In this document: piece after piece, positions 18,405 through 27,896 of the stretch | Numbering within the stretch: position 1 is the first letter of the stretch | Layout: each line of letters starts with the position of its first letter | Source: Brevibacillus choshinensis | GTDB lineage: Bacteria > Bacillota > Bacilli > Brevibacillales > Brevibacillaceae | Assembly (NCBI RefSeq): GCF_001420695.1 | Contig: NZ_LJJB01000010.1 | Span: 1,241,114-1,305,113 of the forward strand | Reading direction: 5' to 3' | Length of the DNA stretch: 64,000 bases | Position numbers and translations under genes: made by a program | Notes under the pieces: generated by a model | Seen by the model: only the letters and a program-made list of their open reading frames with translations | Told to the model about the DNA's origin: nothing | Databases searched by the model: none

Positions 18405-18548
18405 ATGAAGAAGATTCGAAATTTTGTTAGTGGGTTCTTTGCTCTCCTTTCAACGTTAAACATGGCAGGTGTTTTAAAGGGTGGAGCCCTTTATGAGCCA
18501 GTCCCACCACATCTTCGAGAAGAAAATCATGAGGTAATTTCCAAATAG
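18405..18548 (+). CDS. AgrD-like autoinducer pro-peptide lacking cysteine
   Basis: A 47-residue peptide directly after agrB, with a strong ribosome site (GAGAGGGTGA) overlapping the agrB stop. It has the three-part AgrD plan: an amphipathic N-terminal leader (MKKIRNFVSGFFALLSTLN), a core (about GVLKGGALY) and a charged tail, EPVPPHLREENHE, that resembles the DEVEVPKELTQ tail AgrB cleaves. What is odd is that the core has no Cys or Ser where the ring nucleophile normally sits, and the whole peptide has no Cys. Either the product is linear or another residue is used. Small size keeps it out of most gene calls. Confidence 0.75.
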   Translation: MKKIRNFVSGFFALLSTLNMAGVLKGGALYEPVPPHLREENHEVISK

Positions 18549-18570
18549 TTCTTACGTGTGATCTCATATC

Positions 18571-18612
18571 AAAAACCCGCGACCTCATCCAACGAGAGCC
18601 GCGGGTTTTCTT
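18571..18612. terminator. Bidirectional terminator between the agr-like cassette and yvlD
   Basis: Ten-base perfect stem AAAACCCGCG / CGCGGGTTTT, with T-rich sequence on leaving from either side. It serves the plus-strand peptide gene and the minus-strand yvlD. Confidence 0.88.
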
Positions 18613-18621
18613 TGTTCATTT

Positions 18622-18984
18622 CTACTTCTTTGTTTTACTTACCACCAAATCAATCAACCAGCCCAGCAAACTCATGAGAGCGGAGGCTATGATCACGATT
18701 CCGATATTATCTGGCCATGGGCCTACTTCAAAGCCATTGATGAAAAACGCCGTCAACGAGAATGTAATCGCATTGATCACGAACCAGAAAAGTCCCAGCG
18801 TCAAGAAACTCAGCGGAAGCGTGAATAGCGTCAACACTGGGCGAATCAGCGTATTGACAATACCCAGAATCAGGGCAGCCCATACAGCTACGCCAAAGCT
18901 GGAGACTTGAATGGACTGAAACCAGTTGCTGATCAAAATCAAGGCTGCTCCGTTTAATAGCAGCTTGATAATCCACCGGATCAT
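18622..18984 (-). CDS. yvlD: Phage-holin-like small membrane protein, YvlD family
   Basis: A 120-residue protein with four membrane segments and conserved ILGIVNTLIRPVLTLFTLPLS and LGLFWFVINAITFSLTAFFI, typical of the family labelled 'phage holin family protein' (PF04020) and B. subtilis YvlD. In B. subtilis yvlD lies close to uvrBA, as here. It is a housekeeping envelope protein of uncertain role, not evidence of a prophage. It is the last gene of the uvrB-uvrA-HD-yvlD run. Confidence 0.85.
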   Translation of the reverse strand: MIRWIIKLLLNGAALILISNWFQSIQVSSFGVAVWAALILGIVNTLIRPVLTLFTLPLSFLTLGLFWFVINAITFSLTAFFINGFEVGPWPDNIGIVIIASALMSLLGWLIDLVVSKTKK

Positions 18985-19017
18985 GCTCTTCTCCCCTTTC
19001 CAAGGTTATTCTTCTTG

Positions 19018-19647
19018 TTATCTGTTTCCGTGCACTTCTTCTTTCCACTGTTCAAAAAACTGTACCATGAATTGATGCCGTTCCAAAGCGATCTGCTGTG
19101 CCGTTTCCGTAAACAGTCTGTCTTTGATGCGCTGCAGCTTCCACTCATACTCTTTTAAGGGAGTATGCTGCTCTGCGTGATCGGATTGAATCGGTTGGCC
19201 CAGTACACCTGAATAGGCGAAAGCACGCGCTACTCCGATCGCTCCAATCGAATCGAGCTTATCAGCGTCAAATAAAATCTTCTCCTCCAGTGTAGCAGGT
19301 GGCCGATCCTTTCGAAAGCGATGAGCAAGAATGACACGCTGCACCAGCTCAATCTGATTATCTGGCAGGCCTTCTTCACGCAACAGCGTATCCGCCAAGC
19401 GAGCGCTGATCTCGGCGTGGCATTCCCCTGTTCTTCGTTCCTCAGCCCTGCCGATATCATGCAGCAGCGCAGCCAGGCCCAAAATCGTCATATCCGCGCC
19501 TTCCTCTTGCCCGATCCGTTCGCACATCGCCATCACCCGAAGGTTATGCTGCCAATCGTGAGCCGAATCCTGCCCGTCAAAAAGGTCTCGTGCCACTTCG
19601 ACTAATCGCTGTGGCAACCGCGCGAGGATATTCGTGATATAGTCCAT
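19018..19647 (-). CDS. HD-domain metal-dependent phosphohydrolase (YedJ-like)
   Basis: A 209-residue HD-superfamily protein. The metal ligands are at HDWQHNLRVMAMCERIG (first His), LLHDIGRAEERRTGE (His-Asp pair, about residue 60), CHAEISARLA (His), and KILFDADKLDSIGAIG (Asp). This pattern matches YedJ-type nucleotide phosphohydrolases; the substrate is unknown. I take the ATG at 19647 as the start because GGGAGGTG sits before it, inside a longer GTG reading. A weak GC-rich hairpin without a T run (19688-19722) lies between it and uvrA. Confidence 0.88.
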   Translation of the reverse strand: MDYITNILARLPQRLVEVARDLFDGQDSAHDWQHNLRVMAMCERIGQEEGADMTILGLAALLHDIGRAEERRTGECHAEISARLADTLLREEGLPDNQIELVQRVILAHRFRKDRPPATLEEKILFDADKLDSIGAIGVARAFAYSGVLGQPIQSDHAEQHTPLKEYEWKLQRIKDRLFTETAQQIALERHQFMVQFFEQWKEEVHGNR

Positions 19648-19741
19648 CGATGCACCTCCCACCTAAACAAATACCTCTGTCTAAGACAAGAGGGGGCGCT
19701 TCCCTATCGAGACCGCCCCTCTCTGATTACCCTATTCATTC

Positions 19742-22609
19742 TTATTTCGAAACGAGCTGTTCCATTCTTGCCATCGTACGAGCGCGGTCCCGTTCCAGAA
19801 TCGGGCTCAGGTACTTGCCTGTGTACGAACCTTCCAGCTCTGATACTTCTTCTGGCGTACCGACACCGACGATCTGTCCACCGCGAGTACCTCCTTCGGG
19901 CCCCAGATCAATGATGTAATCGACAGTCTTGATGACATCCAGATTGTGCTCGATGACGAGGACGGTTTCTCCGTTTTCCACCAGACGCTGCAAGACCTTC
20001 AGGAGACGGTCAATATCATCTGTATGCAAGCCAGTCGTAGGTTCATCCAGAATGTACAGCGTGCGTCCTGTACTGCGGCGGTACAACTCAGAAGCGAGCT
20101 TGACGCGCTGCGCTTCCCCACCTGACAACGTGGTTGCCGGCTGTCCCAGCTTCATGTAGCCGAGTCCGACGTCCACAATCGTTTGCAGCTTGCGCTCGAT
20201 TTTGGGCAGGTTGCGGAAGAAGTCCACCGCATCCTCGATGGTCATTTCCAAAATGTCAGCAATGCTTTTACCCTTGTACTTCACATCGAGTGTCTCGCGA
20301 TTGTAGCGCTTGCCGTGACATACCTCGCAAGGGACATACACGTCTGGCAAAAAGTGCATTTCGATCTTGATGATTCCGTCACCGCTGCACGCTTCACAAC
20401 GCCCACCTTTGACGTTAAAGCTGAACCGACCCTTTTTATAGCCACGTACCTTGGCTTCGTTGGTAGACGCAAACAGATCGCGAATATCATCAAATACGCC
20501 CGTGTACGTTGCAGGATTGGATCGCGGCGTCCGCCCGATTGGCGACTGATCGATGTCGACAACCTTATCCAAATGCTCCAGCCCGACAATACGTCTATGC
20601 TCCCCTGGCTTGACCTTGGCACCGTTCAAATCACGAGCCAGCACCTTTTGCAAAATTTCATTGATAAGCGTACTTTTCCCAGAGCCTGATACGCCTGTTA
20701 CTGCCACGAACATTCCCAACGGAATCTTCACATTGACGCCCTTCAGGTTGTTTTCCTTGGCTCCCTCGATCTTGACCCATTTGTCCGTCGGCTTGCGGCG
20801 TTCCATCGGTACCGGAATGAACTTGCGACCACTCAAATATGCGCCTGTAAGCGAATTAGGGTCCTTCATGACTTCTTCCGGCGTGCCCTTAGCAATGATC
20901 TGACCACCGTGGATACCCGCTCCCGGACCTATATCGATGATGTAGTCGCAGGCGAGCATCGTATCCTCATCATGCTCGACGACAATCAGCGTATTCCCCA
21001 GCTTGGTCATGTGCTCCAGCGTACGGATCAGTCGTGCGTTATCCCGCTGATGCAAGCCGATACTCGGTTCATCCAAAATGTACAAGACACCCATCAGACT
21101 GGAGCCGATCTGCGTTGCCAAGCGAATCCGCTGTGCTTCTCCACCGGAAAGGGTACCGGCAGCTCGACTCAGTGTCAAATAGTCCAATCCTACATCAATC
21201 AAAAAGTTAAGACGAGCCTTGATCTCTTTTACGATCAGCGTGGCGATCTTCGTCTCTCTTTCTGTCATTTCCAATCCATCTACAAACTGATGCGCATCCA
21301 GAATGGACAAGGTCGTCAGCTCAGAAATGCTCCGTTCACCGACTTTTACCGCTAGGCTCTCCTGGCGCAGTCGTTGGCCTTTACAGACCGGGCACGGCTT
21401 TTGGCTCATGTAGCCTTCGATTTGCTCACGAATGTAGTCCGAGCTAGTCTCCAGGTGACGACGCTGCAGATTCGGGATGACCCCTTCATAAGGAACGACA
21501 GCCTCGCGCACTTGACCAAACTCGTTCTCGTAACGAAACTCGATCTTTTCCCCCATGCTGCCGTACATCAAAATCTGCGCCTGTTCAGATGGCAATTCTT
21601 CATACGGAATGTCCATCTTAATTCCAAAATGGCGGCAGGCAGACTCCAGGAGCTGTTGATAATACGTAGAGGACTTTGGCTCCCACGCCCCGATCGCACC
21701 ATCATGCAAGGTTTTGGTCGCGTCCGGAACGACCATGTCCGGGTCTACTTCCAGCTTGACACCCAGTCCGTCGCACTCGGAGCAAGCACCAAACGGACTG
21801 TTAAAGGAGAAGATCCGTGGCTCCAGATCCCCGATGGAAAAACCACATACCGGGCAGGCATGCTTTTCACTGAACAGCAGCTCTTCCTGCTCCATCACAT
21901 CGACGATGACCTTCCCATCAGCCAAGCGCAGTGCTGTTTCCAGAGAGTCAGCCAGACGGGACTGCACATCCGGTTTGACGACAATCCGGTCGACAACGAC
22001 TTCGATGTTGTGCTTTTTATTTTTCTCAAGCTTGATGTCCTCGGAGAGATCGATAATTTCCCCATTCACGCGTACACGGACAAACCCTTGCTTGCGGATG
22101 TCCTCCAGCAGCTTGACGTGCTCACCCTTGCGCCCTTGTACCATCGGGGCAAGAATTTGCATACGGGTGCGCTCTGGAAAGTCCATCACGCGATCCACCA
22201 TTTGCTCGACCGTCTGCGACTGAATTTCGATACCATGGTCAGGACATACAGCTCTGCCCACACGCGCATACAAAAGACGCAGGTAGTCGTAAATCTCCGT
22301 GACAGTACCAACTGTGGAACGCGGGTTGCGGCTCGTTGTTTTCTGATCGATGGAAATCGCAGGCGAGAGTCCTTCGATGGAATCTACATCCGGCTTGTCC
22401 ATCTGCCCGAGAAATTGGCGAGCATAGGCAGAGAGGGACTCTACGTAACGACGTTGGCCCTCTGCGTAAATCGTATCAAAGGCAAGGGAAGACTTTCCCG
22501 AGCCGGACAAGCCCGTCAACACGACGAATTTGTCCCTCGGGATCACCACATCAATATTTTTCAGGTTATGGGCGCGAGCACCCTTTACCACGATATGTTC
22601 CAATGGCAT
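19742..22609 (-). CDS. uvrA: Excinuclease ABC subunit A
   Basis: Damage-recognition ATPase of nucleotide excision repair, 955 residues, the usual length. It is a double ABC protein: Walker [10 protein letters not shown] (~33) and GVSGSGKST (~640), two LSGGEAQR signatures, and Walker [11 protein letters not shown] and [10 protein letters not shown]. Two Cys4 zinc modules are present: CPVCGF with CSEC (~250-280), and CEAC with CEVC (~735-760), plus the CPVCKGQRL motif. It loads UvrB on damaged DNA. It starts 15 bases after uvrB, with GGAGA before the ATG. Confidence 0.98.
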   Translation of the reverse strand: MPLEHIVVKGARAHNLKNIDVVIPRDKFVVLTGLSGSGKSSLAFDTIYAEGQRRYVESLSAYARQFLGQMDKPDVDSIEGLSPAISIDQKTTSRNPRSTVGTVTEIYDYLRLLYARVGRAVCPDHGIEIQSQTVEQMVDRVMDFPERTRMQILAPMVQGRKGEHVKLLEDIRKQGFVRVRVNGEIIDLSEDIKLEKNKKHNIEVVVDRIVVKPDVQSRLADSLETALRLADGKVIVDVMEQEELLFSEKHACPVCGFSIGDLEPRIFSFNSPFGACSECDGLGVKLEVDPDMVVPDATKTLHDGAIGAWEPKSSTYYQQLLESACRHFGIKMDIPYEELPSEQAQILMYGSMGEKIEFRYENEFGQVREAVVPYEGVIPNLQRRHLETSSDYIREQIEGYMSQKPCPVCKGQRLRQESLAVKVGERSISELTTLSILDAHQFVDGLEMTERETKIATLIVKEIKARLNFLIDVGLDYLTLSRAAGTLSGGEAQRIRLATQIGSSLMGVLYILDEPSIGLHQRDNARLIRTLEHMTKLGNTLIVVEHDEDTMLACDYIIDIGPGAGIHGGQIIAKGTPEEVMKDPNSLTGAYLSGRKFIPVPMERRKPTDKWVKIEGAKENNLKGVNVKIPLGMFVAVTGVSGSGKSTLINEILQKVLARDLNGAKVKPGEHRRIVGLEHLDKVVDIDQSPIGRTPRSNPATYTGVFDDIRDLFASTNEAKVRGYKKGRFSFNVKGGRCEACSGDGIIKIEMHFLPDVYVPCEVCHGKRYNRETLDVKYKGKSIADILEMTIEDAVDFFRNLPKIERKLQTIVDVGLGYMKLGQPATTLSGGEAQRVKLASELYRRSTGRTLYILDEPTTGLHTDDIDRLLKVLQRLVENGETVLVIEHNLDVIKTVDYIIDLGPEGGTRGGQIVGVGTPEEVSELEGSYTGKYLSPILERDRARTMARMEQLVSK

Positions 22610-22624
22610 GAAAAAAATCTCTCC

Positions 22625-24613
22625 TTAGAGTTCGGCCTTCAGCTCCAGAACCAGATCGCGCAATTCTGCTGCACGTTCGAACAAGAGGTTGCGGGCCGCT
22701 TCTTTCATTTCTTCTTCCATTCGTGCAATCACTGTTAAGCGGTCTTTCTTCGGCATCTTTTTAAATTCTTCATGTGGCAAGTAGTCTGCTTTCTCTTCCG
22801 CCACTTTGGTAGCTTCGATCACATCACGGACAGCCTTCTTCACCGTCTGTGGCGTGATACCACGCTCTTCATTGTAAGCCTCTTGGATGGTACGTCTCCG
22901 CTCCGTCTCCCGGATAGCCGCTTTCATCGATTCGGTCATTTTGTCCGCGTACATGATCACGCGTCCTTCTGCGTTACGTGCGGCGCGGCCAATGGTCTGA
23001 ATCAGGGAGCGCTCGTTTCGCAGGAAGCCTTCCTTGTCAGCGTCGAGAATGGTAACTAACGATACCTCAGGTAAATCCAGGCCTTCCCTCAGCAGGTTGA
23101 TCCCGATCAGAACGTCGAATTCACCCAAGCGCAAGGAACGTAAAATCTGCATCCGTTCAATTGTTTTGATATCGGAGTGAAGGTATCGTACTTTAATACC
23201 CACTTCTTTCAAGTAATCCGTCAGATCTTCCGACATTTTTTTCGTCAAGGTCGTAACCAGGACGCGCTCGTCTTTTGCAATCGTCGCCTGGATCTCTCCG
23301 ATGAGGTCGTCAATCTGCCCCTTGATCGGACGTACAGAGATCGTCGGGTCAATCAAACCAGTCGGACGAATGACTTGCTGTACCAGTTCCGTGCAATGTT
23401 CCAGCTCATACGGACCTGGCGTCGCGGAAATGTAGACCGCTTGTTTGAGCTTTGCCTCGAACTCTTCAAATTTGAGTGGGCGGTTGTCCTTTGCAGAAGG
23501 CAGGCGGAATCCGTGCTCGACCAGAACGTCTTTCCGTGCGCGGTCGCCGTTGTACATCCCCCTTACCTGCGGCAAAGTCATATGGGACTCATCCATCAGG
23601 ACAAGGAAATCATCAGGAAAATAATCAATTAACGTATAAGGCGCATGGCCTTCTGGTAAGCCAGTCAGATGGCGGGAGTAGTTTTCAATCCCGGAGCAAA
23701 AGCCCATCTCCAGCATCATTTCCACATCATAACGCGTGCGCTGTTCTAGCCGCTGTGCTTCGAGGAGCTTCCCTGCTTCCCGCAGATCTGCCAGACGGGT
23801 CTCCAGCTCAGCCTCGATACTTTGGACGGCAAGCTTCATTTTTTCTTCGCGTGTAACGTAGTGAGAAGCCGGAAAAATAGCGACATGATCGCGCTGACCC
23901 AGAATCTCTCCGGTCAGAACGTCGATAGCTGTGATGCGCTCGATTTCATCGCCAAAAAACTCTACGCGAATCGCCTGCTCACTCTGGGAGGCTGGAAAAA
24001 TCTCTACGACGTCACCGCGAACGCGAAAAGTCCCTCGGGTAAAATTAATGTCATTACGGTTGTATTGGATATCGACCAGACGATGCAATATCTCGTCCCG
24101 ACCTTTCTCCATACCGACGCGTAAAGACAAAAGCAGCTCCCGATACTCCTCAGGAGAACCCAATCCGTAAATGCACGATACCGAGGCTACAATGATGACA
24201 TCCCGTCGTTCAAACAAAGCACTGGTCGCCGAGTGACGCAGCTTGTCGATCTCTTCGTTGATACTGGAGTCTTTTTCAATAAACGTATCCGATTGGGGAA
24301 TGTATGCTTCTGGTTGATAGTAGTCGTAGTAGCTGACGAAATATTCAACGGCATTGTTCGGAAAAAACTCCTTGAACTCCGCACACAACTGGGCAGCCAG
24401 CGTCTTGTTATGCGCCATGACCAATGTCGGCTTGTTCACCTGAGCGATCACCTGTGCAGCCGTAAAGGTCTTTCCCGTACCCGTCGCACCCAAGAGGGTC
24501 TGGTGCCTCTTGCCTGCCTGAATGCCAGCCACTAGTTCAGCAATGGCAGTCGGCTGGTCACCGGACGGCTGATACTCCGATACCAATTCAAAACGCTCCA
24601 TTCCCTCGTTCAT
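22625..24613 (-). CDS. uvrB: Excinuclease ABC subunit B
   Basis: Damage-verification helicase-like subunit, 662 residues. Walker A is GATGTGKTF (~42-50); the beta hairpin is at [19 protein letters not shown]-like box VLMDESHMT; helicase motif [14 protein letters not shown]; and the C-terminal UVR domain ([28 protein letters not shown]) that contacts UvrC. Start choice is not firm: GAGGAG touches the first ATG (24613) directly, and a second ATG four codons later has it twelve bases away. It heads the uvrB-uvrA run. SOS control (DinR/LexA box) was not seen. Confidence 0.98.
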   Translation of the reverse strand: MNEGMERFELVSEYQPSGDQPTAIAELVAGIQAGKRHQTLLGATGTGKTFTAAQVIAQVNKPTLVMAHNKTLAAQLCAEFKEFFPNNAVEYFVSYYDYYQPEAYIPQSDTFIEKDSSINEEIDKLRHSATSALFERRDVIIVASVSCIYGLGSPEEYRELLLSLRVGMEKGRDEILHRLVDIQYNRNDINFTRGTFRVRGDVVEIFPASQSEQAIRVEFFGDEIERITAIDVLTGEILGQRDHVAIFPASHYVTREEKMKLAVQSIEAELETRLADLREAGKLLEAQRLEQRTRYDVEMMLEMGFCSGIENYSRHLTGLPEGHAPYTLIDYFPDDFLVLMDESHMTLPQVRGMYNGDRARKDVLVEHGFRLPSAKDNRPLKFEEFEAKLKQAVYISATPGPYELEHCTELVQQVIRPTGLIDPTISVRPIKGQIDDLIGEIQATIAKDERVLVTTLTKKMSEDLTDYLKEVGIKVRYLHSDIKTIERMQILRSLRLGEFDVLIGINLLREGLDLPEVSLVTILDADKEGFLRNERSLIQTIGRAARNAEGRVIMYADKMTESMKAAIRETERRRTIQEAYNEERGITPQTVKKAVRDVIEATKVAEEKADYLPHEEFKKMPKKDRLTVIARMEEEMKEAARNLLFERAAELRDLVLELKAEL

Positions 24614-24642
24614 CTCCTCATTGCATAAAGGTTTCTATTTCC

Positions 24643-24648
24643 ATTATA
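24643..24648 (-). promoter_or_regulatory. Extended -10 promoter of uvrB
   Basis: Minus strand TGTTATAAT, a perfect TATAAT with the extended TGn, 30 bases before uvrB. No good -35 at 17 bases. Confidence 0.55.
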
Positions 24649-24778
24649 ACACAATACGTACAAAAATAAGCCGAAATTCGAACAAATGTTTGTCTTTACC
24701 CCATTCAGCCTTTTTCCGATACTGATAGTGGAAGCATATGCCCGCACGGATAAAACCGTACAGTAAGGGAGGACCAGC

Positions 24779-25711
24779 ATGTCTGATAACACGACGGTAA
24801 GTACTAGTTCGAATATACCTTCACACCTCAGTTATAAAGGAAAAAAAGAGTTCTCTACGGAACTCGATAACAATGCTTTCATGAAACTATTACTGGAGCA
24901 GCTGAAGCATCAGGACCCCATGTCCCCGATGGACAACTCTCAGTTCATTCAACAGACCAGTATGATGACCATGGTAGAAAAAATGACCAAGATGGCCTCC
25001 TTAATGGAGCAATCCAACAACAGCATGCTCACACTGGAGAAATACGAATCCTTGGTCGGTCGCACCGCTACGTACAACCTGACGACCGCAGATGAAATTA
25101 CAGGTGAGACTTCTACGGAATCCAAGGAAGGTGTCATCCAGGCCGTCTATATGGACAACGGCAAAATTTACTTCCGTCTCGCAGGCGAAACGAATCCGAT
25201 TCCGCTGGCTGATGTAAAAGGTCTGGAATCACAGGGGATGACCGGAAATGCCCTGGACAGCAGCATTAAGTACATGGAGATGATCGGAAACCAGATCTCT
25301 TACAAATCCACCACTAAAGTGGATAAGGACGGAAACCCTGCCACCACCGATGATATCACTTCGGTCGATGAAGTCAAAAATGCCGTGATCACTGGGTTTA
25401 CCATGAAGGACGGTTCCGCACAATTCCAGCTGGACAACGGCAGCACGGTAAAATTGGACGAAATCGTGGGCATGACCGTCAAACCGGATAATCAAGCCAT
25501 GAGCAATTCGCTTCAATACGCGCAAATGATCGGCTATACGATCTCCTACAACGACCCACAAACAAACACGGACGGTAGTACTTCTACCAACAGCTTGAGT
25601 GGGGTGATCCAGGCAGTCAGCATGAAGAATGGCCTGGTCGAATTCGTCCTCGACGATGGTAAGAAAGTATCCCTCAGTCAAATTACTGGCTATGAAGCAA
25701 AAGCGATCTAA
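24779..25711 (+). CDS. Orphan FlgD-like flagellar hook scaffolding protein with three C-terminal repeats
   Basis: A 310-residue protein whose first ~85 residues match the FlgD N domain: FMKLLLEQLKHQDPMSPMDN, SQFIQQTSMMTMVEKMTKM. FlgD caps the growing hook. After that come three tandem repeats of about 65-75 residues (about 89-150, 165-235, 247-307), each with a YxxxIGxxxxY opening, a linker, and a [GA]VIxxxxMxxGxxxFxLxxGxxxxLxxIxG close. Known short FlgD proteins have one such unit, so triplication makes this one about twice as long. It stands alone, outside any flagellar operon, behind GGGAGG. Which copy works in the cell, this or one in the fla/che operon, cannot be told. Confidence 0.8.
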   Translation: MSDNTTVSTSSNIPSHLSYKGKKEFSTELDNNAFMKLLLEQLKHQDPMSPMDNSQFIQQTSMMTMVEKMTKMASLMEQSNNSMLTLEKYESLVGRTATYNLTTADEITGETSTESKEGVIQAVYMDNGKIYFRLAGETNPIPLADVKGLESQGMTGNALDSSIKYMEMIGNQISYKSTTKVDKDGNPATTDDITSVDEVKNAVITGFTMKDGSAQFQLDNGSTVKLDEIVGMTVKPDNQAMSNSLQYAQMIGYTISYNDPQTNTDGSTSTNSLSGVIQAVSMKNGLVEFVLDDGKKVSLSQITGYEAKAI

Positions 25712-25715
25712 CCAT

Positions 25716-25755
25716 AAAAATCCGCCCTCTCCTGACACGAAGAGCGCGGATTTTT
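25716..25755. terminator. Bidirectional terminator between the flgD-like gene and the YcdB-like gene
   Basis: Perfect ten-base stem AAAAATCCGC / GCGGATTTTT with a short loop; T-rich on exit from both sides. Confidence 0.88.
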
Positions 25756-25763
25756 CTTATGTT

Positions 25764-27464
25764 CTATTCTTTTGCAACGACCTTACCCGTCACTGCATCG
25801 ACATGTACAGTAAGATCTACCTTATCCTCCACACCGCAGAAGCAATGAGACCTCGTCTGACGGAAAGAAAGGTCGTAGCCCAGCTTCCAGGTGATCGCAC
25901 CAGTTTGCAGATTTGTCTGGTGAATGTAAGTGAGCTCGAGCGGAAATGCCTTTAGTAATCGATCGACAGCACCTTGCTCCATCAACGCTTTTGTTCGGGC
26001 TGGGGCGATCACTTCGGTCGGACGCTGAATCGTAATCTCCTCTACTTTTCCCGTCGAGGAATCCACTCGGATTGTGTACATGCCTTGTTCCGCGGTCTGT
26101 CCTTCCTGATAAACGGGAATGCCATTGATCATCGGGTCGGCCGTATACAAGGTTAACGTGTCATCCCCTACGTCTCGAATACGCATTTGATTGGTTCCAG
26201 TCGGGAGCAGGCGCTTCAGCACTGCTTCTGTGGATTTCCAGTCTCGTTTTTTGTCTGTCTTCAAACGGCTTATCACACCTTCACTCATGACCAGTCGGAG
26301 CAGCTGACCCGTTTTCGCATCTGTCTCCATCAATATGTGAAGGCGTTCATCCATTTTTACACCGACGGGTAATTGACCGATTCTGTACTGCTTTTCTTGA
26401 TCGGTCGTCCCCTCGCTGAAATGCCCCCAGATATAAAAGCTACGCTCCTGTCCGTTGTCGTAAGCTTCTGTGAAAGTCGAGAGCGGGAGCTTCCCGGGCT
26501 CCACACGCATCAATTTTCTCACGATGTCCTTCGCTTGCGTCTCGGATTGTGCAATCCACTTCTCTCCTGTCCCGTTTATGGTAACGTTTTGCACAGACTG
26601 ATTTTGATTCGTAACCAAGCGCTTTCCACTAAAGGCATCTATCGCACTGCCCGTATGTGATTGCTTGATGATGCCGTCTTTGATGACATAGGTCAGCTTC
26701 GCCTGCACGGGGTCAGTCCCGTTATATTCACTGGGGAGTAAATAGATGAGCTCCAAGGGATGGCTTTCTTTATAGCGCAAAACTGCTTGTTGGGCAGAAA
26801 TGACTCGCGCTGGGGAAGGGAGCGCATTCAGGCCGATTTTCTCATAGAGCCTGCCATCAAAGGTACGAAACGCAATGATCCTGCCCGTACCATCGATCGT
26901 GACAAAAGCGTCGTAGGCATCGTCCAACACCACATTGTTCAACGTCCTTACTAGTCGGACGGTCGTTTGAGCCCCCTCACGTGTGATTCCTTTCGGCTGG
27001 TATATACTTCCTGCGGATTGTAAGCCTGCCACAAACGCCGATGCCTTTGCTCTTGCCTGCTGATCAGTCAGTACGATTGGCTTTTGAGCTTCTTTTGGTT
27101 GCAGATCCAATCTCAACAGATTGCCCGTCGCCGACTCAAAAATAGCCCGATCCGTGGCTGTTTCTTTTTCGGCAGCCGATGGCGCAAACGTCACGCTCAC
27201 ACCACTTACACCAGGCCCATCCACGTCTCCCCCGTACACAACATAGCGACTAGACAGTTCGGGTATTAACCGAACCAGCTGCTGTACCCCTTTAGATACT
27301 TGGACAGGAATCGGCACAATGGCAGTTGCCTGCAAACCGGTAGCCAGATTTGCCGCCTTTGCATCATTCATTGCTGTGATTGGAGAAGTATATAGACTGA
27401 CTGCGGCTAACGCTCCGGTTAGTACACACATGACAGGTTTACGAATCATTCCCACGCTCAACAT
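25764..27464 (-). CDS. Secreted protein with YcdB/YcdC-type (PepSY-like) repeats
   Basis: A 566-residue exported protein with an N-terminal signal (VMCVLTGALAAVSLYTSPITA, cleavage near TAMNDAKA). The rest holds repeated segments of PepSY/YcdB kind: QARAKASAFVAG followed by VRLVRTLNNVVLDDAYDAFVTIDGTGRI; AKDIVRKLMRV; and a final LLKAFPLELTYIH ... VDAVTGKV. B. subtilis YcdB and YcdC share this design; their function is not known to me, and a role as extracellular inhibitor or chaperone is only a guess. It is monocistronic, with its stop close to the shared terminator. Confidence 0.75.
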   Translation of the reverse strand: MLSVGMIRKPVMCVLTGALAAVSLYTSPITAMNDAKAANLATGLQATAIVPIPVQVSKGVQQLVRLIPELSSRYVVYGGDVDGPGVSGVSVTFAPSAAEKETATDRAIFESATGNLLRLDLQPKEAQKPIVLTDQQARAKASAFVAGLQSAGSIYQPKGITREGAQTTVRLVRTLNNVVLDDAYDAFVTIDGTGRIIAFRTFDGRLYEKIGLNALPSPARVISAQQAVLRYKESHPLELIYLLPSEYNGTDPVQAKLTYVIKDGIIKQSHTGSAIDAFSGKRLVTNQNQSVQNVTINGTGEKWIAQSETQAKDIVRKLMRVEPGKLPLSTFTEAYDNGQERSFYIWGHFSEGTTDQEKQYRIGQLPVGVKMDERLHILMETDAKTGQLLRLVMSEGVISRLKTDKKRDWKSTEAVLKRLLPTGTNQMRIRDVGDDTLTLYTADPMINGIPVYQEGQTAEQGMYTIRVDSSTGKVEEITIQRPTEVIAPARTKALMEQGAVDRLLKAFPLELTYIHQTNLQTGAITWKLGYDLSFRQTRSHCFCGVEDKVDLTVHVDAVTGKVVAKE

Positions 27465-27736
27465 TCACTCCCTCTTTTTTCCTCACAGGTTGAGACGCGC
27501 GATTGTTCATTTTGTTTCTGAATAAACGCTATATTCTGTAAAAAAATTTCTATCGGGAATTTTCTTGTTTCCTATCGTAAAAGAAAAATACGTTATTTGG
27601 TTTGGTGGTCAATCAAACTGTGGTGGAGTGGAGGAAAATGGAGAAACGCTCCAGCTTCGTAGGAACACCTTGCCCTTTGTAGCCCAAGCGATTGGGAGAA
27701 TAGGTTCTTCCCCCTTGAATCTCCACAAAACAAGTG

Positions 27737-27807
27737 GCTAGAAACCACAACAGCTCGCAGGAGAAGCAGGTTTCCAGGCGGAGCGGAGATCGGAGACCTG
27801 TTTCTCC
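27737..27807. repeat. Dispersed repeat with inverted arms, copy A
   Basis: Bases 27737-27786 are identical over 50 bases to 35638-35687. Within it GGAGAAGCAGGTTTCC (27760) faces GGAGACCTGTTTCTCC (27792), a 16-base inverted repeat with two mismatches and a 16-base loop. It could fold as a strong hairpin or be a small mobile-element remnant. Confidence 0.85.
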
Positions 27808-27839
27808 CCACCTCTGCCGTGTTGAAATCCCAAAAGTAC

Positions 27840-27883
27840 AAAAAAAAGAGCGACGAATGCGTCCCTCTAAACGCACTTCGTCA
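27840..27883 (-). terminator. Terminator of minJ
   Basis: Minus-strand hairpin GACGAAgTGCGT / ACGCATTCGTC with one bulged G and an eight-base loop, followed shortly by a run of eight T. Confidence 0.88.
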
Positions 27884-27896
27884 CCCCCGTTTTGCT

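Larger units (their letters stand above)
27465..27896. other. Intergenic region carrying one copy of a dispersed repeat
   Basis: This 432-base stretch between the YcdB-like gene and minJ has no convincing gene. It holds, from left to right: a block at 27647-27668 (CGCTCCAGCTTCGTAGGAAC) that recurs at 35201-35222 with one change; a 50-base block at 27737-27786 identical to 35638-35687; an inverted repeat at 27760-27775 / 27792-27807; and the minJ terminator. Confidence 0.8.

Noticed and set aside
18622-18984. 'Phage holin' gene as a sign of a prophage
   Set aside because: It is the YvlD-type housekeeping membrane protein in its usual place near uvrBA; no other phage gene is present.
21374-22738. 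454-codon plus-strand frame opposite uvrA and the end of uvrB
   Set aside because: Fully antisense to clear, conserved genes; composition is a shadow of the uvrA codons.
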